Notes under the pieces: generated by a model
Told to the model about the DNA's origin: nothing
Database searches by the model: none
What the model saw: the letters and a program-made list of their open reading frames with translations, nothing else
Shown: positions 23,514-30,672 of the stretch, one piece after another
Layout of the letters: each line of letters starts with the position of its first letter
Numbering within the stretch: position 1 is the first letter of the stretch
Made by a program: the position numbers and the translations under genes
DNA from: JACQWX01 sp041662295
Lineage (GTDB): Bacteria; Elusimicrobiota; Elusimicrobia; UBA1565; UBA9628
Assembly: GCA_041662295.1 (NCBI GenBank)
Contig: JBAZSR010000018.1
Location: forward strand, 1 to 30,672
Direction: 5' to 3'
Length of the DNA stretch: 30,672 nt

Positions 23514-24295
23514 TGAGCCCGGAACATCCGCGGTTGAAGGCGCTGTCCGTCATGGAGGACAAGTGGCTCTCTGGGCTCTTCGGCCACGGGGCGTTCCGTC
23601 TCGCGGCAGGAGACTCCTGGGAGGGCCTCTCCGAGCGCAATCTCCGGGCCCTGGCCGAGCATGAGAAGGGCAGGGAACAGGCCTTCTATTACGGCAAGGT
23701 CCCGACCAATTCGGCTGGGGCGGTGCGGCTCCTGAACTCCGCGGGCTACTTCACCGTGGACGTCAATGTCACCTTCAACCGGGACCCGAACCTGCCGCCT
23801 CTGCCGCCGCCCGACTGCGGGATCGTCAGGGTCTCGGCCGACGGCCCCGAGGCGCGTGCGTGCGTGGAGATCGCGGGCTCGTGCTTCAGGTACTCGCGCT
23901 TCCACCTCGACCCCCTGGTCGCCCCGGCCCTCGCGCGCCGCGTCAAGGCCGAGTGGATCGAGAACTATGTCCGGGGCAGGCGGGGAGACGGCCTCTACGC
24001 GGCGCTCGCTGACGGCAAGCCCGCGGGCTTCCTGGCCGTGATCGCCTCCGAGGAGGCCGGTAAGAAGGTCTTCGTGATCGACCTTGTGGGCGTGGCCGCC
24101 TCGGCCCAGGGCAAGGGGATCGGCCGGTCCCTGACGCGCTTCTTCATCAACGAGTTCCGCGGCCGCTGCGACGACCTGCGGGTCGGCACCCAGGCCGCCA
24201 ACATCCCCTCCATGAGGCTCTATGAGAGCTGCGGGTTCAAGGTGTTCCAGACCGCGTACGTCCTGCATAAACATCTGAAGAAGGAGAAGTCCTGA
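23513..24295 (+). CDS. GNAT-family N-acetyltransferase, WecD-like
   Basis: The protein has 260 residues. The GNAT core lies in the second half: DLVGVAASAQGKGIGRSL (about 188-205) holds the acetyl-CoA pyrophosphate loop (Q/RxxGxG/A, here QGKGIG), and NIPSMRLYESCGFKVFQTAYVLHKH closes the fold. The first 110 residues form a divergent N-terminal GNAT-like part, as in dTDP-fucosamine acetyltransferase WecD. Directly behind an aminotransferase, it probably acetylates the new amino group of a nucleotide sugar. The ATG overlaps the epimerase stop (TGATG). Its own TGA is followed at once by another ATG, now cut off from the asparagine-synthase gene by the hairpin at 24308-24336. Confidence 0.83.
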   Translation: MSPEHPRLKALSVMEDKWLSGLFGHGAFRLAAGDSWEGLSERNLRALAEHEKGREQAFYYGKVPTNSAGAVRLLNSAGYFTVDVNVTFNRDPNLPPLPPPDCGIVRVSADGPEARACVEIAGSCFRYSRFHLDPLVAPALARRVKAEWIENYVRGRRGDGLYAALADGKPAGFLAVIASEEAGKKVFVIDLVGVAASAQGKGIGRSLTRFFINEFRGRCDDLRVGTQAANIPSMRLYESCGFKVFQTAYVLHKHLKKEKS

Positions 24296-24307
24296 TGAGA
24301 ACGGCGG

Positions 24308-24336
24308 TCAGCCCGAGCCTTCAGGGCTCGGGCTGA
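24308..24336. repeat. 12-bp perfect hairpin directly before the first asnB gene
   Basis: TCAGCCCGAGCC (24308-24319) pairs perfectly with GGCTCGGGCTGA (24325-24336) around a 5-nt loop. No U-run follows, so it is a poor terminator. It ends 6 nt before the GTG start of asnB-1 and leaves no room for a Shine-Dalgarno. It may influence translation or mRNA stability, or be an inserted REP-like palindrome. A 13-codon frame (ATG 24295 to TGA 24336) runs through it. Confidence 0.8.
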
Positions 24337-24342
24337 AGACAG

Positions 24343-26172
24343 GTGTGCGGCATCGCCGGGTACGTCGGCCCCGCGGTCATCGGGCCTGAGCGCCTTTCGG
24401 CCTGCCTGTCCCTCATGGGGCGGCGCGGGCCGGACCACCGGGCCGCCAGGCAGTGGAAGGGGCCGGCGGGGAGGAACGCGGTCCTCCTGCACAGCAGGCT
24501 CAAGATCATCGACTTGGACGAGCGGGCCAACCAGCCCTTTCGCGACGGCCCTCGGTGGATGGCCTTGAACGGCGAGCTCTACAACTACGTCGAGGTCAAG
24601 GAATCCATCAAGGACCGGGCCGGCGCCTTCTCCACCACCTCGGACACCGAGGTCTTCCTCAAGGCCTGGGGCCTCGACGGGCCGGCGGTCCTCGACTGGT
24701 GCGAGGGCATGTGGGCCTTCGCGGTCTACAACGAGGAGGATGGCTCCCTGCATCTCAGCCGCGACCGCTTCGGGGAAAAGCCTCTCTACCTCTACCGGGA
24801 CAGGGGCGGGCTCTACTTCGGCTCGGAGGTCAAGTTCATCGCGGCCCTCCTCGGGCGCAAGCTCAAGGTGGATTGCGGCCACCTCCACCGGTTCCTCGTC
24901 AACGGCTACAAATCCCTGTATAAAGAGAAGCGCACGTTCTACGAAGGCCTGGAGGAGCTGTCCCCGGCCACGGTGCTGAAGATCGGGCCGGACGGGAAGG
25001 AGGAGTCACGGCGCTATTGGACTCCGGCCTTCAGGCCTGATGACGGCATGACCTACGAGGCCGCGGTGGCGGGCGCCCGCGAGCGGCTCATCCGTGCCGT
25101 GGAACTCCGTTTGCGCGCGGACGTGCCGCTGGCCTTCTGCATGAGCGGCGGGGTGGACTCCAACGCGCTCGTCGCGATCGCCAAGAAGGTCTTCAAGTAC
25201 GACGTGCACGGCTTCACCATCGTCAACACGGACGCCCGCTACGAGGAGAGCGATCTCGTGGAAGCGTCCGTGGCCGAGCTGGGAGTCCGGCACACGGACA
25301 TCCCGGTGCAGACCCAGGAGTTCCTCCCGCGCCTGAGGGAGCTCATCCGAGGACACGACGCGCCGGTCTACACCATCACCTACTACGCCCACTGGCTCCT
25401 CATGAAGGCCGTCTCCGAGCACGGCTACCGCATCTCCGTGTCCGGCACGGCCGCGGACGAGCTCTTCACCGGGTACTACGACCACCACCTGGCCTATCTC
25501 TACGAGGTCCGGGGCGAGTCCGAGCTCCACGCCAGGTCGCGTGAGAACTGGCTCAGGCACATCAAGCCCATCGTCCGGAACCCATTCCTCCAGGATCCGG
25601 ACGCGTTCATCAAAGACCCCGGCATGCGGGGACATATCTTCCTCGACGCCGAGGGCTTTGGGGCATTCCTGAAGACGCCCTGGTCCGAGCCTTTCGCCGA
25701 GACCCGCTATACCGACAGCCTCCTGCGCAACCGCATGCTCAACGAGCTCTTCCACGAGGCGACACCGGTCATCCTCCATGAGGACGACTTGAACGCTATG
25801 TACTATTCCATCGAGAACCGTTCCCCGTTCCTGGACAGGGGCCTCTTCGAGTTCTGCAACAGCATCCCATCCCGGCACCTCGTCCGCGACGGCATGGCCA
25901 AGGCCGTGCTGCGCGACGCCATGAAGGGCATCGTGCCCGAGCAGGTGCGGACCAACAGGCGCAAGGTGGGGTTTAACGCGCCCATCTTCAGCTTCCTCGA
26001 CGTCAAGGACCCGGCCGTGGCTGCCGAGGTCCTCAGGGACAGCCCCATCTACGACCACGTCCAGCGCGGAGCCGTGGAGGCTCTCCTGGCCAAGCCCTCC
26101 CTCCGGAACTCGGAGAGCAAGTTCCTTTTCTACTTCCTCTGCGCCAAGATGTTCCTCGAGGAGTTCTCATGA
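24343..26172 (+). CDS. asnB: Glutamine-hydrolysing asparagine synthase-like amidotransferase (first copy)
   Basis: The protein has 609 residues. MCGIAGYV gives the Ntn nucleophile Cys2 once Met is removed, so GTG 24343 must be the start. LNGELYNY (about 78-85) binds glutamine, and the synthetase domain has the PP-loop SGGVDS (268-273), SGTAADELFTGYYDHH and the late SIENRSPFLDRGLFEF. AsnB makes asparagine from aspartate; AsnB-like proteins in glycan loci amidate uronic acids or modify sugars instead. Being one of two copies here and next to the WbpG-like gene, a glycan role is more likely. The last codons overlap the next gene as ATGA. It lacks a Shine-Dalgarno and follows a hairpin. Confidence 0.9.
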   Translation: MCGIAGYVGPAVIGPERLSACLSLMGRRGPDHRAARQWKGPAGRNAVLLHSRLKIIDLDERANQPFRDGPRWMALNGELYNYVEVKESIKDRAGAFSTTSDTEVFLKAWGLDGPAVLDWCEGMWAFAVYNEEDGSLHLSRDRFGEKPLYLYRDRGGLYFGSEVKFIAALLGRKLKVDCGHLHRFLVNGYKSLYKEKRTFYEGLEELSPATVLKIGPDGKEESRRYWTPAFRPDDGMTYEAAVAGARERLIRAVELRLRADVPLAFCMSGGVDSNALVAIAKKVFKYDVHGFTIVNTDARYEESDLVEASVAELGVRHTDIPVQTQEFLPRLRELIRGHDAPVYTITYYAHWLLMKAVSEHGYRISVSGTAADELFTGYYDHHLAYLYEVRGESELHARSRENWLRHIKPIVRNPFLQDPDAFIKDPGMRGHIFLDAEGFGAFLKTPWSEPFAETRYTDSLLRNRMLNELFHEATPVILHEDDLNAMYYSIENRSPFLDRGLFEFCNSIPSRHLVRDGMAKAVLRDAMKGIVPEQVRTNRRKVGFNAPIFSFLDVKDPAVAAEVLRDSPIYDHVQRGAVEALLAKPSLRNSESKFLFYFLCAKMFLEEFS

Positions 26173-27287
26173 GATACTGCACCCGCTGCATCCTGCCCGA
26201 CACCCGGCCGAACCTGACGATCGGCCCAGACGGGGTGTGCAACGCCTGCCATAGCCACGCCTCCCGGAAAGCCATCGACTGGAAGGCCCGCCGGGCGGCG
26301 TTTGAGAGGGTCATCGCTTCGGCCAAGGCGAGGAGCAGGGGTTATGACTGCCTGGTGCCGGTGAGCGGGGGCAAGGACAGCCACTGGCAGGTCGGGGTCT
26401 GCCTCGAGCGCGGCCTTCGCGTCTTGGCGGTCACCTGGCGGCCGCCGGCGCGGACAGAGATCGGCCGGGAGAACCTGGAGAACCTGGTCCGTCTCGGGGT
26501 GGACCATGTCGACTATTCCATCAGCCTCGACGTGGAGAGGCGCTTCGCCCGGGAGGCGTTCGAGAGGGTGGGGAGTTCCGCGGTGCCGATGCACATGGCC
26601 ATCTTCAACATCCCCTTGCGGATCGCGGCGAGCCTCTCCATCCCCCTGGTGGTGTGGGGGGAGAACTCCGCCTTCGAGTACGGCGGCACCCGGGAGGAGT
26701 CCACGGGTTTCGCCTTGGATGAGCGGTGGCTGAGGAAATACGGCGTGACGCACGGGACTTCGGCGAGGGACTGGGTGGGCCGGGGCAGGCTCACGGCCCG
26801 GGACTTGGCGCCCTATTTCGGGCCGAGCCCGGCGGAACTCTCGGCCAAGGGCATCCGCGCGGTGTTCCTGGGCTACTATTTCCCCTGGGACCCGGTGAAG
26901 ACCTTCCAGGCCGCGGCGGAGCTGGGGTTCAAGGCAGGCAAGGCGGCCAGGACCGGGGCTTACGCTTTCGCGGACATCGACGACGACTTCATCTCCGTGC
27001 ACCACCATCTCAAGTGGCACAAGTTCGGGTTCACCCGCACCTTCGACAACCTCTCCCTGGAGATCCGCAACGGCCGGCTCACCCGTTCGGCCGCGGTGGA
27101 GGCCCTGGCCCGCCGGGGCGACGAGACCCCGGAACGCGATATCGCGAAGTTTTGCGCGTTCACGGGGATGACTCGGAGGCGGTTCGACGCCGTCTGCGAG
27201 AGGTTCCGCGACAAGAGGGTATGGAAGCGGCGCGGGGGCAGGTGGGTCATCCCGGACTTCCTTGTCCCTGGCTGGAAGTGGCGCTGA
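26169..27287 (+). CDS. wbpG: N-acetyl sugar amidotransferase, WbpG/PseA family
   Basis: The protein has 372 residues. The start YCTRCILPDTRPN plus CNACHSH forms a Cys4-type zinc site (CxxC x2), and SGGKDS (66-71) is the ATP-pyrophosphatase PP-loop that activates the substrate as an adenylate. VVWGENSAFEYGG and YYFPWDP are further family-like stretches. WbpG and PseA turn an acetamido group of a sugar into acetamidino, using ammonia supplied by HisH and HisF paralogues. Those two partners are encoded 8 kb away on the opposite strand (17492-18932). The ATG overlaps the asnB-1 stop (ATGA). The nearest relatives work on di-N-acetylated uronic or nonulosonic acids; the sugar here is not known. Confidence 0.9.
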   Translation: MRYCTRCILPDTRPNLTIGPDGVCNACHSHASRKAIDWKARRAAFERVIASAKARSRGYDCLVPVSGGKDSHWQVGVCLERGLRVLAVTWRPPARTEIGRENLENLVRLGVDHVDYSISLDVERRFAREAFERVGSSAVPMHMAIFNIPLRIAASLSIPLVVWGENSAFEYGGTREESTGFALDERWLRKYGVTHGTSARDWVGRGRLTARDLAPYFGPSPAELSAKGIRAVFLGYYFPWDPVKTFQAAAELGFKAGKAARTGAYAFADIDDDFISVHHHLKWHKFGFTRTFDNLSLEIRNGRLTRSAAVEALARRGDETPERDIAKFCAFTGMTRRRFDAVCERFRDKRVWKRRGGRWVIPDFLVPGWKWR

Positions 27288-27296
27288 GGCCGCGTA

Positions 27297-27305
27297 TGGT
27301 ATCAT
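27297..27305 (+). promoter_or_regulatory. Extended -10 promoter for the acyltransferase-asnB-2 group
   Basis: The plus strand reads TGG-TATCAT in the 42-bp gap after the WbpG-like gene, identical to the 9-mer at 102-110. A start site near 27312 would leave only a short leader, with GGAGG at 27314-27318, 11 nt before ATG 27330. Confidence 0.55.
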
Positions 27306-27329
27306 CTCGATTCGGAGGTTGATTCGCCC

Positions 27330-27959
27330 ATGTTCGATTTTCTGGCCCTGATCACGAAGAAGAGGTACTGGCTCCTGCACAGCATCCTCATGAAGTGGGT
27401 CATGCGCTGCTACGGCATCCGGGTGGGGAGGAACTTCTACATCGAGGGCGTGCCGAAGCTGAAGGTCCGCGGCCGGGGGGGGGACATCAGGATTGGAGAC
27501 GACGTGTCCATCTTCGGCCCCATCGACCTGCGCAACCGGGAGCGCGGGTCCATCATCATCGAGGACGGGGCGGCGATCGACAACGACTGCCGCTTCGTCG
27601 CGGCCAATGACGCGGTCCTGCGCATCGGCAAGCGCACCGGGATCGGCCCCTACTGCATCTTCAACGCCGGGGTGGACATCTCGGTCGGCGAGGACTGCCT
27701 CCTCGCGGGCATGATCTATGTGCAGTCCTCCCAGCACGGCTTGGCCCGCGGCGAGCTCGTCCGCAAGCAGAAGCACACCTACGGCAGGATCTCGATCGGC
27801 AACGACGTGTGGATCGCGGCCAACGCGGCCGTGACCAAGGGCGCGGTCGTCGGGGACGGCTGCGTCATCGGCGCCAAGGCGCTGGTGCGCGAGGGGACCT
27901 ATGAGCCGTACTCCATCCTCGCCGGCACCCCGGCCGTGAAGGTCAAGGACCGCGTCTGA
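27330..27959 (+). CDS. Left-handed beta-helix (hexapeptide) acyltransferase
   Basis: The protein has 209 residues. A short amphipathic N-terminus is followed by hexapeptide turns (IRIGDDVSIFGPIDL, IIIEDGAAIDNDC, ISIGNDVWIAANAAVTKGAVVGDGCVIGAKALV), as in the WbbJ/NodL/LacA group. SSQHGL carries the His that acts as general base in many of these enzymes, and the end (YSILAGTPAVKVKDR) is standard. These trimers move acetyl or other acyl groups from CoA to a sugar hydroxyl or amine. In this locus it probably O-acetylates the repeat unit or a precursor. It has its own promoter and a GGAGG site. Its TGA overlaps the next ATG (TGATG). Confidence 0.9.
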   Translation: MFDFLALITKKRYWLLHSILMKWVMRCYGIRVGRNFYIEGVPKLKVRGRGGDIRIGDDVSIFGPIDLRNRERGSIIIEDGAAIDNDCRFVAANDAVLRIGKRTGIGPYCIFNAGVDISVGEDCLLAGMIYVQSSQHGLARGELVRKQKHTYGRISIGNDVWIAANAAVTKGAVVGDGCVIGAKALVREGTYEPYSILAGTPAVKVKDRV

Positions 27960-28309
27960 TGAAGACCGAGTTCAAGGACACGCCGCGGGTCTTCTCGGTG
28001 AAGGGCCACGAGGTCCGGGACTGGGGCAAGGTGCGTCTTGAGGCCGGGGAGATGGTCTCCTTCGTGACCCCCAGCGGCAAGGAGTGCGACTTCGCGGCCA
28101 AGGACTGGGGCTTCTACCTCGGCCCTTCGGTCAACGACCGGCTCAAGCGCGAGGGGTTTAAGACCGCGCTCGTGCTCAACGAAGGTGGCCAGCTCTATGT
28201 GCTGGCCGTGGAGAAGGAGAAGATGGACCTCTTTGCCGCGTACATGAGCGCGAACCAGAGCCTCGCGGTCGTCACCTGGCTCGACGAGTGGCTTGGGGGC
28301 GGCCGCTAG
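27959..28309 (+). CDS. Small conserved-looking protein of unknown function in a glycan operon
   Basis: The protein has 116 residues, is soluble and has no signal peptide. I do not recognise a named domain. The stretch MVSFVTPSGKECDFAAKDWGFYLGPSVNDRLKREGF looks constrained, and similar short proteins occur, as far as I recall, beside asparagine-synthase-like genes in polysaccharide loci. The predicted fold mixes strands and a C-terminal helix. The gene is tightly coupled on both sides: TGATG with the acyltransferase, and its TAG directly abuts the ATG of asnB-2. That placement suggests it acts with one of those enzymes, perhaps as an accessory subunit. The gene call is secure from coupling and codon use; the role is unknown. 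Confidence 0.8.
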   Translation: MKTEFKDTPRVFSVKGHEVRDWGKVRLEAGEMVSFVTPSGKECDFAAKDWGFYLGPSVNDRLKREGFKTALVLNEGGQLYVLAVEKEKMDLFAAYMSANQSLAVVTWLDEWLGGGR

Positions 28310-30214
28310 ATGTGCGGCATCGCCGGCTTCCTGTCCGCAGGCCCGCCGGCCTTCGACGCAAGGGCTGTCATCGACGCCATGACGCGGACTCTGTCCCACC
28401 GGGGGCCTGACGGCTGGGGCGCCGAGGTCGCGGCCTGGGGCAGGGAGCGCAAGGGGCTCTCGGCCCTCGGCCATCGCAGGCTCAAGATCATCGACCTCTC
28501 GGAGAAGGCCCGCCAGCCCATGGTCCTGGAGGGCGAGGGCCTGGCCATCACCTACAACGGCGAGATCTACAACTACGTGGAGCTCCGCGAGGAGCTCGCG
28601 GGCCTGGGCCACGGGTTCGCGTCTTCGAGCGACACCGAGGTCGTGCTCAAGGCCTACGTCCAGTGGGGCGTGGAGTGCTTCAGCCGGTTCAACGGCATGT
28701 GGGCCATGGCCATCCACGACCGGAAGGCCGGATGCCTGGTCTTGGCCCGGGACCGGTTCGGCAAGAAGCCCCTCTACTATTTCCGGTCAGGCAAGGACCT
28801 CGTGTTCGGCTCCGAGCCCAAGGCCCTGCTCAAGCACCCAGCCGTGCCCCGGCGGCCCAACCTCGACAAGGTCTTCCGCTACATCGCGGGCAACTACCGC
28901 TACGTGGACTACGACGACGCGTCCTATTTCGAGGGCATCCAGCAGGTCCCCAGGGCCTCGGTCCTGGTCGTCGGAGACGATCTGTCGGGCTCGCCGCGCC
29001 GCTATTGGAGCCTCGACAGCGGCCGTCTCGACTCCGGGATCACGGACAGCCAGGCCGTGGCCCGCTTCCGGGACCTTTTCGTGGATTCCGTGCGCCTGCG
29101 CCTGCGCAGCGACGTGCCGGTGGGCTGCATGCTCAGCGGCGGGCTCGATTCGACCTCCATCACCTGTGTGGCCCACAAGATCCTCAAGACCCCCATCAGC
29201 ACCTTCTCGGGAGTGACGGGGGACGTCAAGGGCGTCTACGATGAGAGCGACTACATCGAGTCCGTGGTCCGCGACACCGGCGCCGATTCCCATTTCCTGC
29301 GGTCCGACCCGGCCGACATCTTCGCGGCCACGGACGAGATGCTGGCCTTCCACGACGAGCCGATCTGCACCGTGACCTGGTTCTCCCTTTATCTCATCGC
29401 CAAGCTCGTGCGCGAGGCGGGCATGCCCGTGGTCTTGAACGGTCATGGAGGCGACGAGATCGCGGGCGGCTATTGGGACTACTATCAGTACCACTTCCAC
29501 GACCTGGCCGCGGCCGGTTCCAAGGAGGAGCTCGCCTATGAGACCGCGGAGTGGTCCAAGAACCACGGCCGCGATCCAGCGGAGCTCGACCGCTACAGGG
29601 CCTACATCCCCGGCGTGCTCAAGGGGGAGACCCTGGAGACCTCGCGCTTTCCCGACTACTCAGGGCTCTTCCTGCCCGAGGTGGCCGCGAGGTTCCGCAA
29701 GGACATCCGGTTGGACACGGGCTTCAAGGACGTCCTGGCCCGACGCATGGCCTCGGACCTCCTCTACGAGACGGTCCCGCCCACCTTGAGGGCCGAGGAC
29801 CGCAACACCATGGCGAACTCCATCGAGTCGCGCTCGCCCATGCTGGACCACCGGCTCGTCGAGTTCGCCTTCACCCTGCCGGGCCGTTTCAAGATGCGCA
29901 ACGGCCTGGGCAAGTGGATCATCCGCGAGGCCATGAGGGGCATCCTGCCCGAGGACGTGCGGACCCGCAAGGACAAGGCCGGGTTCATCGCCCCTGCCGA
30001 CGAGTGGTTCCGCACCGTCAACCGCAAGCAGATCCTGGACATGGTGGCCTCAGAGAGCTTCCGGGAGAGGAGGCTCTTCGACATCCCCAAGGTCTCGGCC
30101 ATGATCCAGGAGCACCAGGACGGGGTCAAGAACCACCAGATGGTGCTCTGGCAGCTGATCAACCTCGAGCTTTGGTTCAGGCGTTTCTTTCCGAGCAAAG
30201 TCGCGGCAGGTTAA
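28310..30214 (+). CDS. asnB: Glutamine-hydrolysing asparagine synthase-like amidotransferase (second copy)
   Basis: The protein has 634 residues. MCGIAGFL supplies nucleophile Cys2, YNGEIYNYVELREEL is the glutaminase signature, ARDRFGKKPLYYF follows, and the synthetase PP-loop is SGGLDS (276-281). LNGHGGDEIAGGYWDYY and ANSIESRSPMLDHRLVEF complete it. All residues expected for activity are present. It is clearly a paralogue of the first copy, not a recent duplicate: many blocks differ and the length differs by 25 residues. It probably amidates a second carboxyl-bearing sugar or the same sugar at another stage. The ATG touches the stop of the small protein upstream (TAGATG). Confidence 0.9.
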   Translation: MCGIAGFLSAGPPAFDARAVIDAMTRTLSHRGPDGWGAEVAAWGRERKGLSALGHRRLKIIDLSEKARQPMVLEGEGLAITYNGEIYNYVELREELAGLGHGFASSSDTEVVLKAYVQWGVECFSRFNGMWAMAIHDRKAGCLVLARDRFGKKPLYYFRSGKDLVFGSEPKALLKHPAVPRRPNLDKVFRYIAGNYRYVDYDDASYFEGIQQVPRASVLVVGDDLSGSPRRYWSLDSGRLDSGITDSQAVARFRDLFVDSVRLRLRSDVPVGCMLSGGLDSTSITCVAHKILKTPISTFSGVTGDVKGVYDESDYIESVVRDTGADSHFLRSDPADIFAATDEMLAFHDEPICTVTWFSLYLIAKLVREAGMPVVLNGHGGDEIAGGYWDYYQYHFHDLAAAGSKEELAYETAEWSKNHGRDPAELDRYRAYIPGVLKGETLETSRFPDYSGLFLPEVAARFRKDIRLDTGFKDVLARRMASDLLYETVPPTLRAEDRNTMANSIESRSPMLDHRLVEFAFTLPGRFKMRNGLGKWIIREAMRGILPEDVRTRKDKAGFIAPADEWFRTVNRKQILDMVASESFRERRLFDIPKVSAMIQEHQDGVKNHQMVLWQLINLELWFRRFFPSKVAAG

Positions 30215-30227
30215 CGGAGATAAAGGC

Positions 30228-30672
30228 ATGGAACGTTACCTTCTTAAGAATAAAGAGTACTGGGACAAGGGCTACGAGGCAGAGAACGTGGAGAGCTTCG
30301 TGTTCCGCCCCTACGGCCGCATCTTCAAATGGGAGTTCGGCCTGGGCGGCAGCCGAGGGGAGAGGCTGCTCGATTTCGGCTGCGGCGCCGGGGCCGCGCT
30401 CCGGTTCTTCAAGGGCAAGGGGTTCGACGTCTACGGGGTGGACATCAGCCTGACCGACATCGACCGCTGTCAGCGCCGCATGCCGGACATCAAGAGCCAT
30501 TTCGCGGTGATCCCGCCCGAGCCCTCCCGCAAGGACCGGTGGTTCGGCGGGAAGTTCAAGCTCGTCATCGCCATCCAGGCCATGTACTATTATTCGAACG
30601 CGGACATGGAGGAACGCCTTTGGTCGCTGTACGACCAGATGGCGCCCGGCGGCCTGATCTACGCCACCATGA
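30228..30672 (+). CDS. SAM-dependent methyltransferase, 3' end outside the window
   Basis: The first 148 codons are visible and the frame is open to the right edge. It starts MERYLLKNKEYWDKGYEAE. The SAM-binding motif LLDFGCGAGAALRFF lies at about residues 47-61, with the second-strand acidic residue in VYGVDIS (about 68-74). FKLVIAIQAMYYYSN (about 110-124) is the motif-II region, followed by MAPGGLIYAT. This is a class-I methyltransferase of the type that methylates sugars or modifies glycans. GGAGA (30216-30220) stands 7 nt before the ATG, and 13 nt separate it from asnB-2, so it belongs to the same operon. The substrate is unknown. Confidence 0.85.
   Translation, partial: MERYLLKNKEYWDKGYEAENVESFVFRPYGRIFKWEFGLGGSRGERLLDFGCGAGAALRFFKGKGFDVYGVDISLTDIDRCQRRMPDIKSHFAVIPPEPSRKDRWFGGKFKLVIAIQAMYYYSNADMEERLWSLYDQMAPGGLIYATM

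Overview
This window is a dense, high-G+C bacterial surface-polysaccharide (O-antigen or capsule-type) biosynthesis locus. It carries about 22 genes in two long divergent blocks and has almost no intergenic DNA. The source organism cannot be fixed from the sequence. The G+C richness, the EPS-type MarR regulator, the extended -10 promoters and the GGGGTCAGATCTTGAG-type inverted repeat would fit an uncultured lineage such as Elusimicrobiota, but that is a low-confidence guess.

Layout. At the left edge a minus-strand gene begins (1-19) and runs out of the window. It is divergent from a GT-C (ArnT/PMT-like) glycosyltransferase (144-2315) with a fused C-terminal domain. A 20-bp hairpin (2349-2398) separates that gene from the convergent end of a long minus-strand block. 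Read from its promoter at about 19.49 kb leftwards, the block encodes a MarR/EPS-type regulator, HisF-like and HisH-like subunits, a CBS-nucleotidyltransferase (PtmE-like), a LegC-like aminotransferase, an ABC flippase (PglK/MsbA-like), an RmlD-like reductase and a GT2 glycosyltransferase. After an internal promoter at 11.68 kb it continues with a LegB-like dehydratase, an RMD-like reductase carrying an in-frame 2x60-bp repeat insertion, a sugar O-methyltransferase, a glycosyltransferase-Wzx flippase fusion, a second GT-C-like membrane protein, an O-antigen ligase and an orphan barstar. The plus-strand block starts at about 19.6 kb: SpsF-like cytidylyltransferase, Gfo/Idh/MocA dehydrogenase, DegT aminotransferase, SDR epimerase, GNAT acetyltransferase, AsnB-1 and a WbpG-like N-acetyl-sugar amidotransferase. 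After another promoter at 27.3 kb come a hexapeptide acyltransferase, a small protein of unknown function, AsnB-2 and a methyltransferase cut by the right edge.

How the genes work together (inference from families). LegB-, LegC- and PtmE-like proteins, the reductases, the second aminotransferase and the GNAT would make nucleotide-activated amino and deoxy sugars. HisH and HisF (ammonia delivery) with the WbpG-like enzyme are the known three-protein set that turns an N-acetyl group into an acetamidino group. The two AsnB proteins probably amidate uronic acids. Glycosyltransferases build the repeat unit, the Wzx domain and/or the ABC flippase move it across the membrane, and the WaaL-like ligase attaches it.

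Regulation. Six copies of an extended -10 motif (TG-S-TANNAT) sit directly before transcription units, mostly without a visible -35. At least one places the start site on the initiator ATG, giving a leaderless mRNA. Nearly every gene junction inside the blocks is an NTGA or TGATG overlap, so translation is tightly coupled. No tRNA, rRNA, CRISPR array or complete transposase gene was seen.
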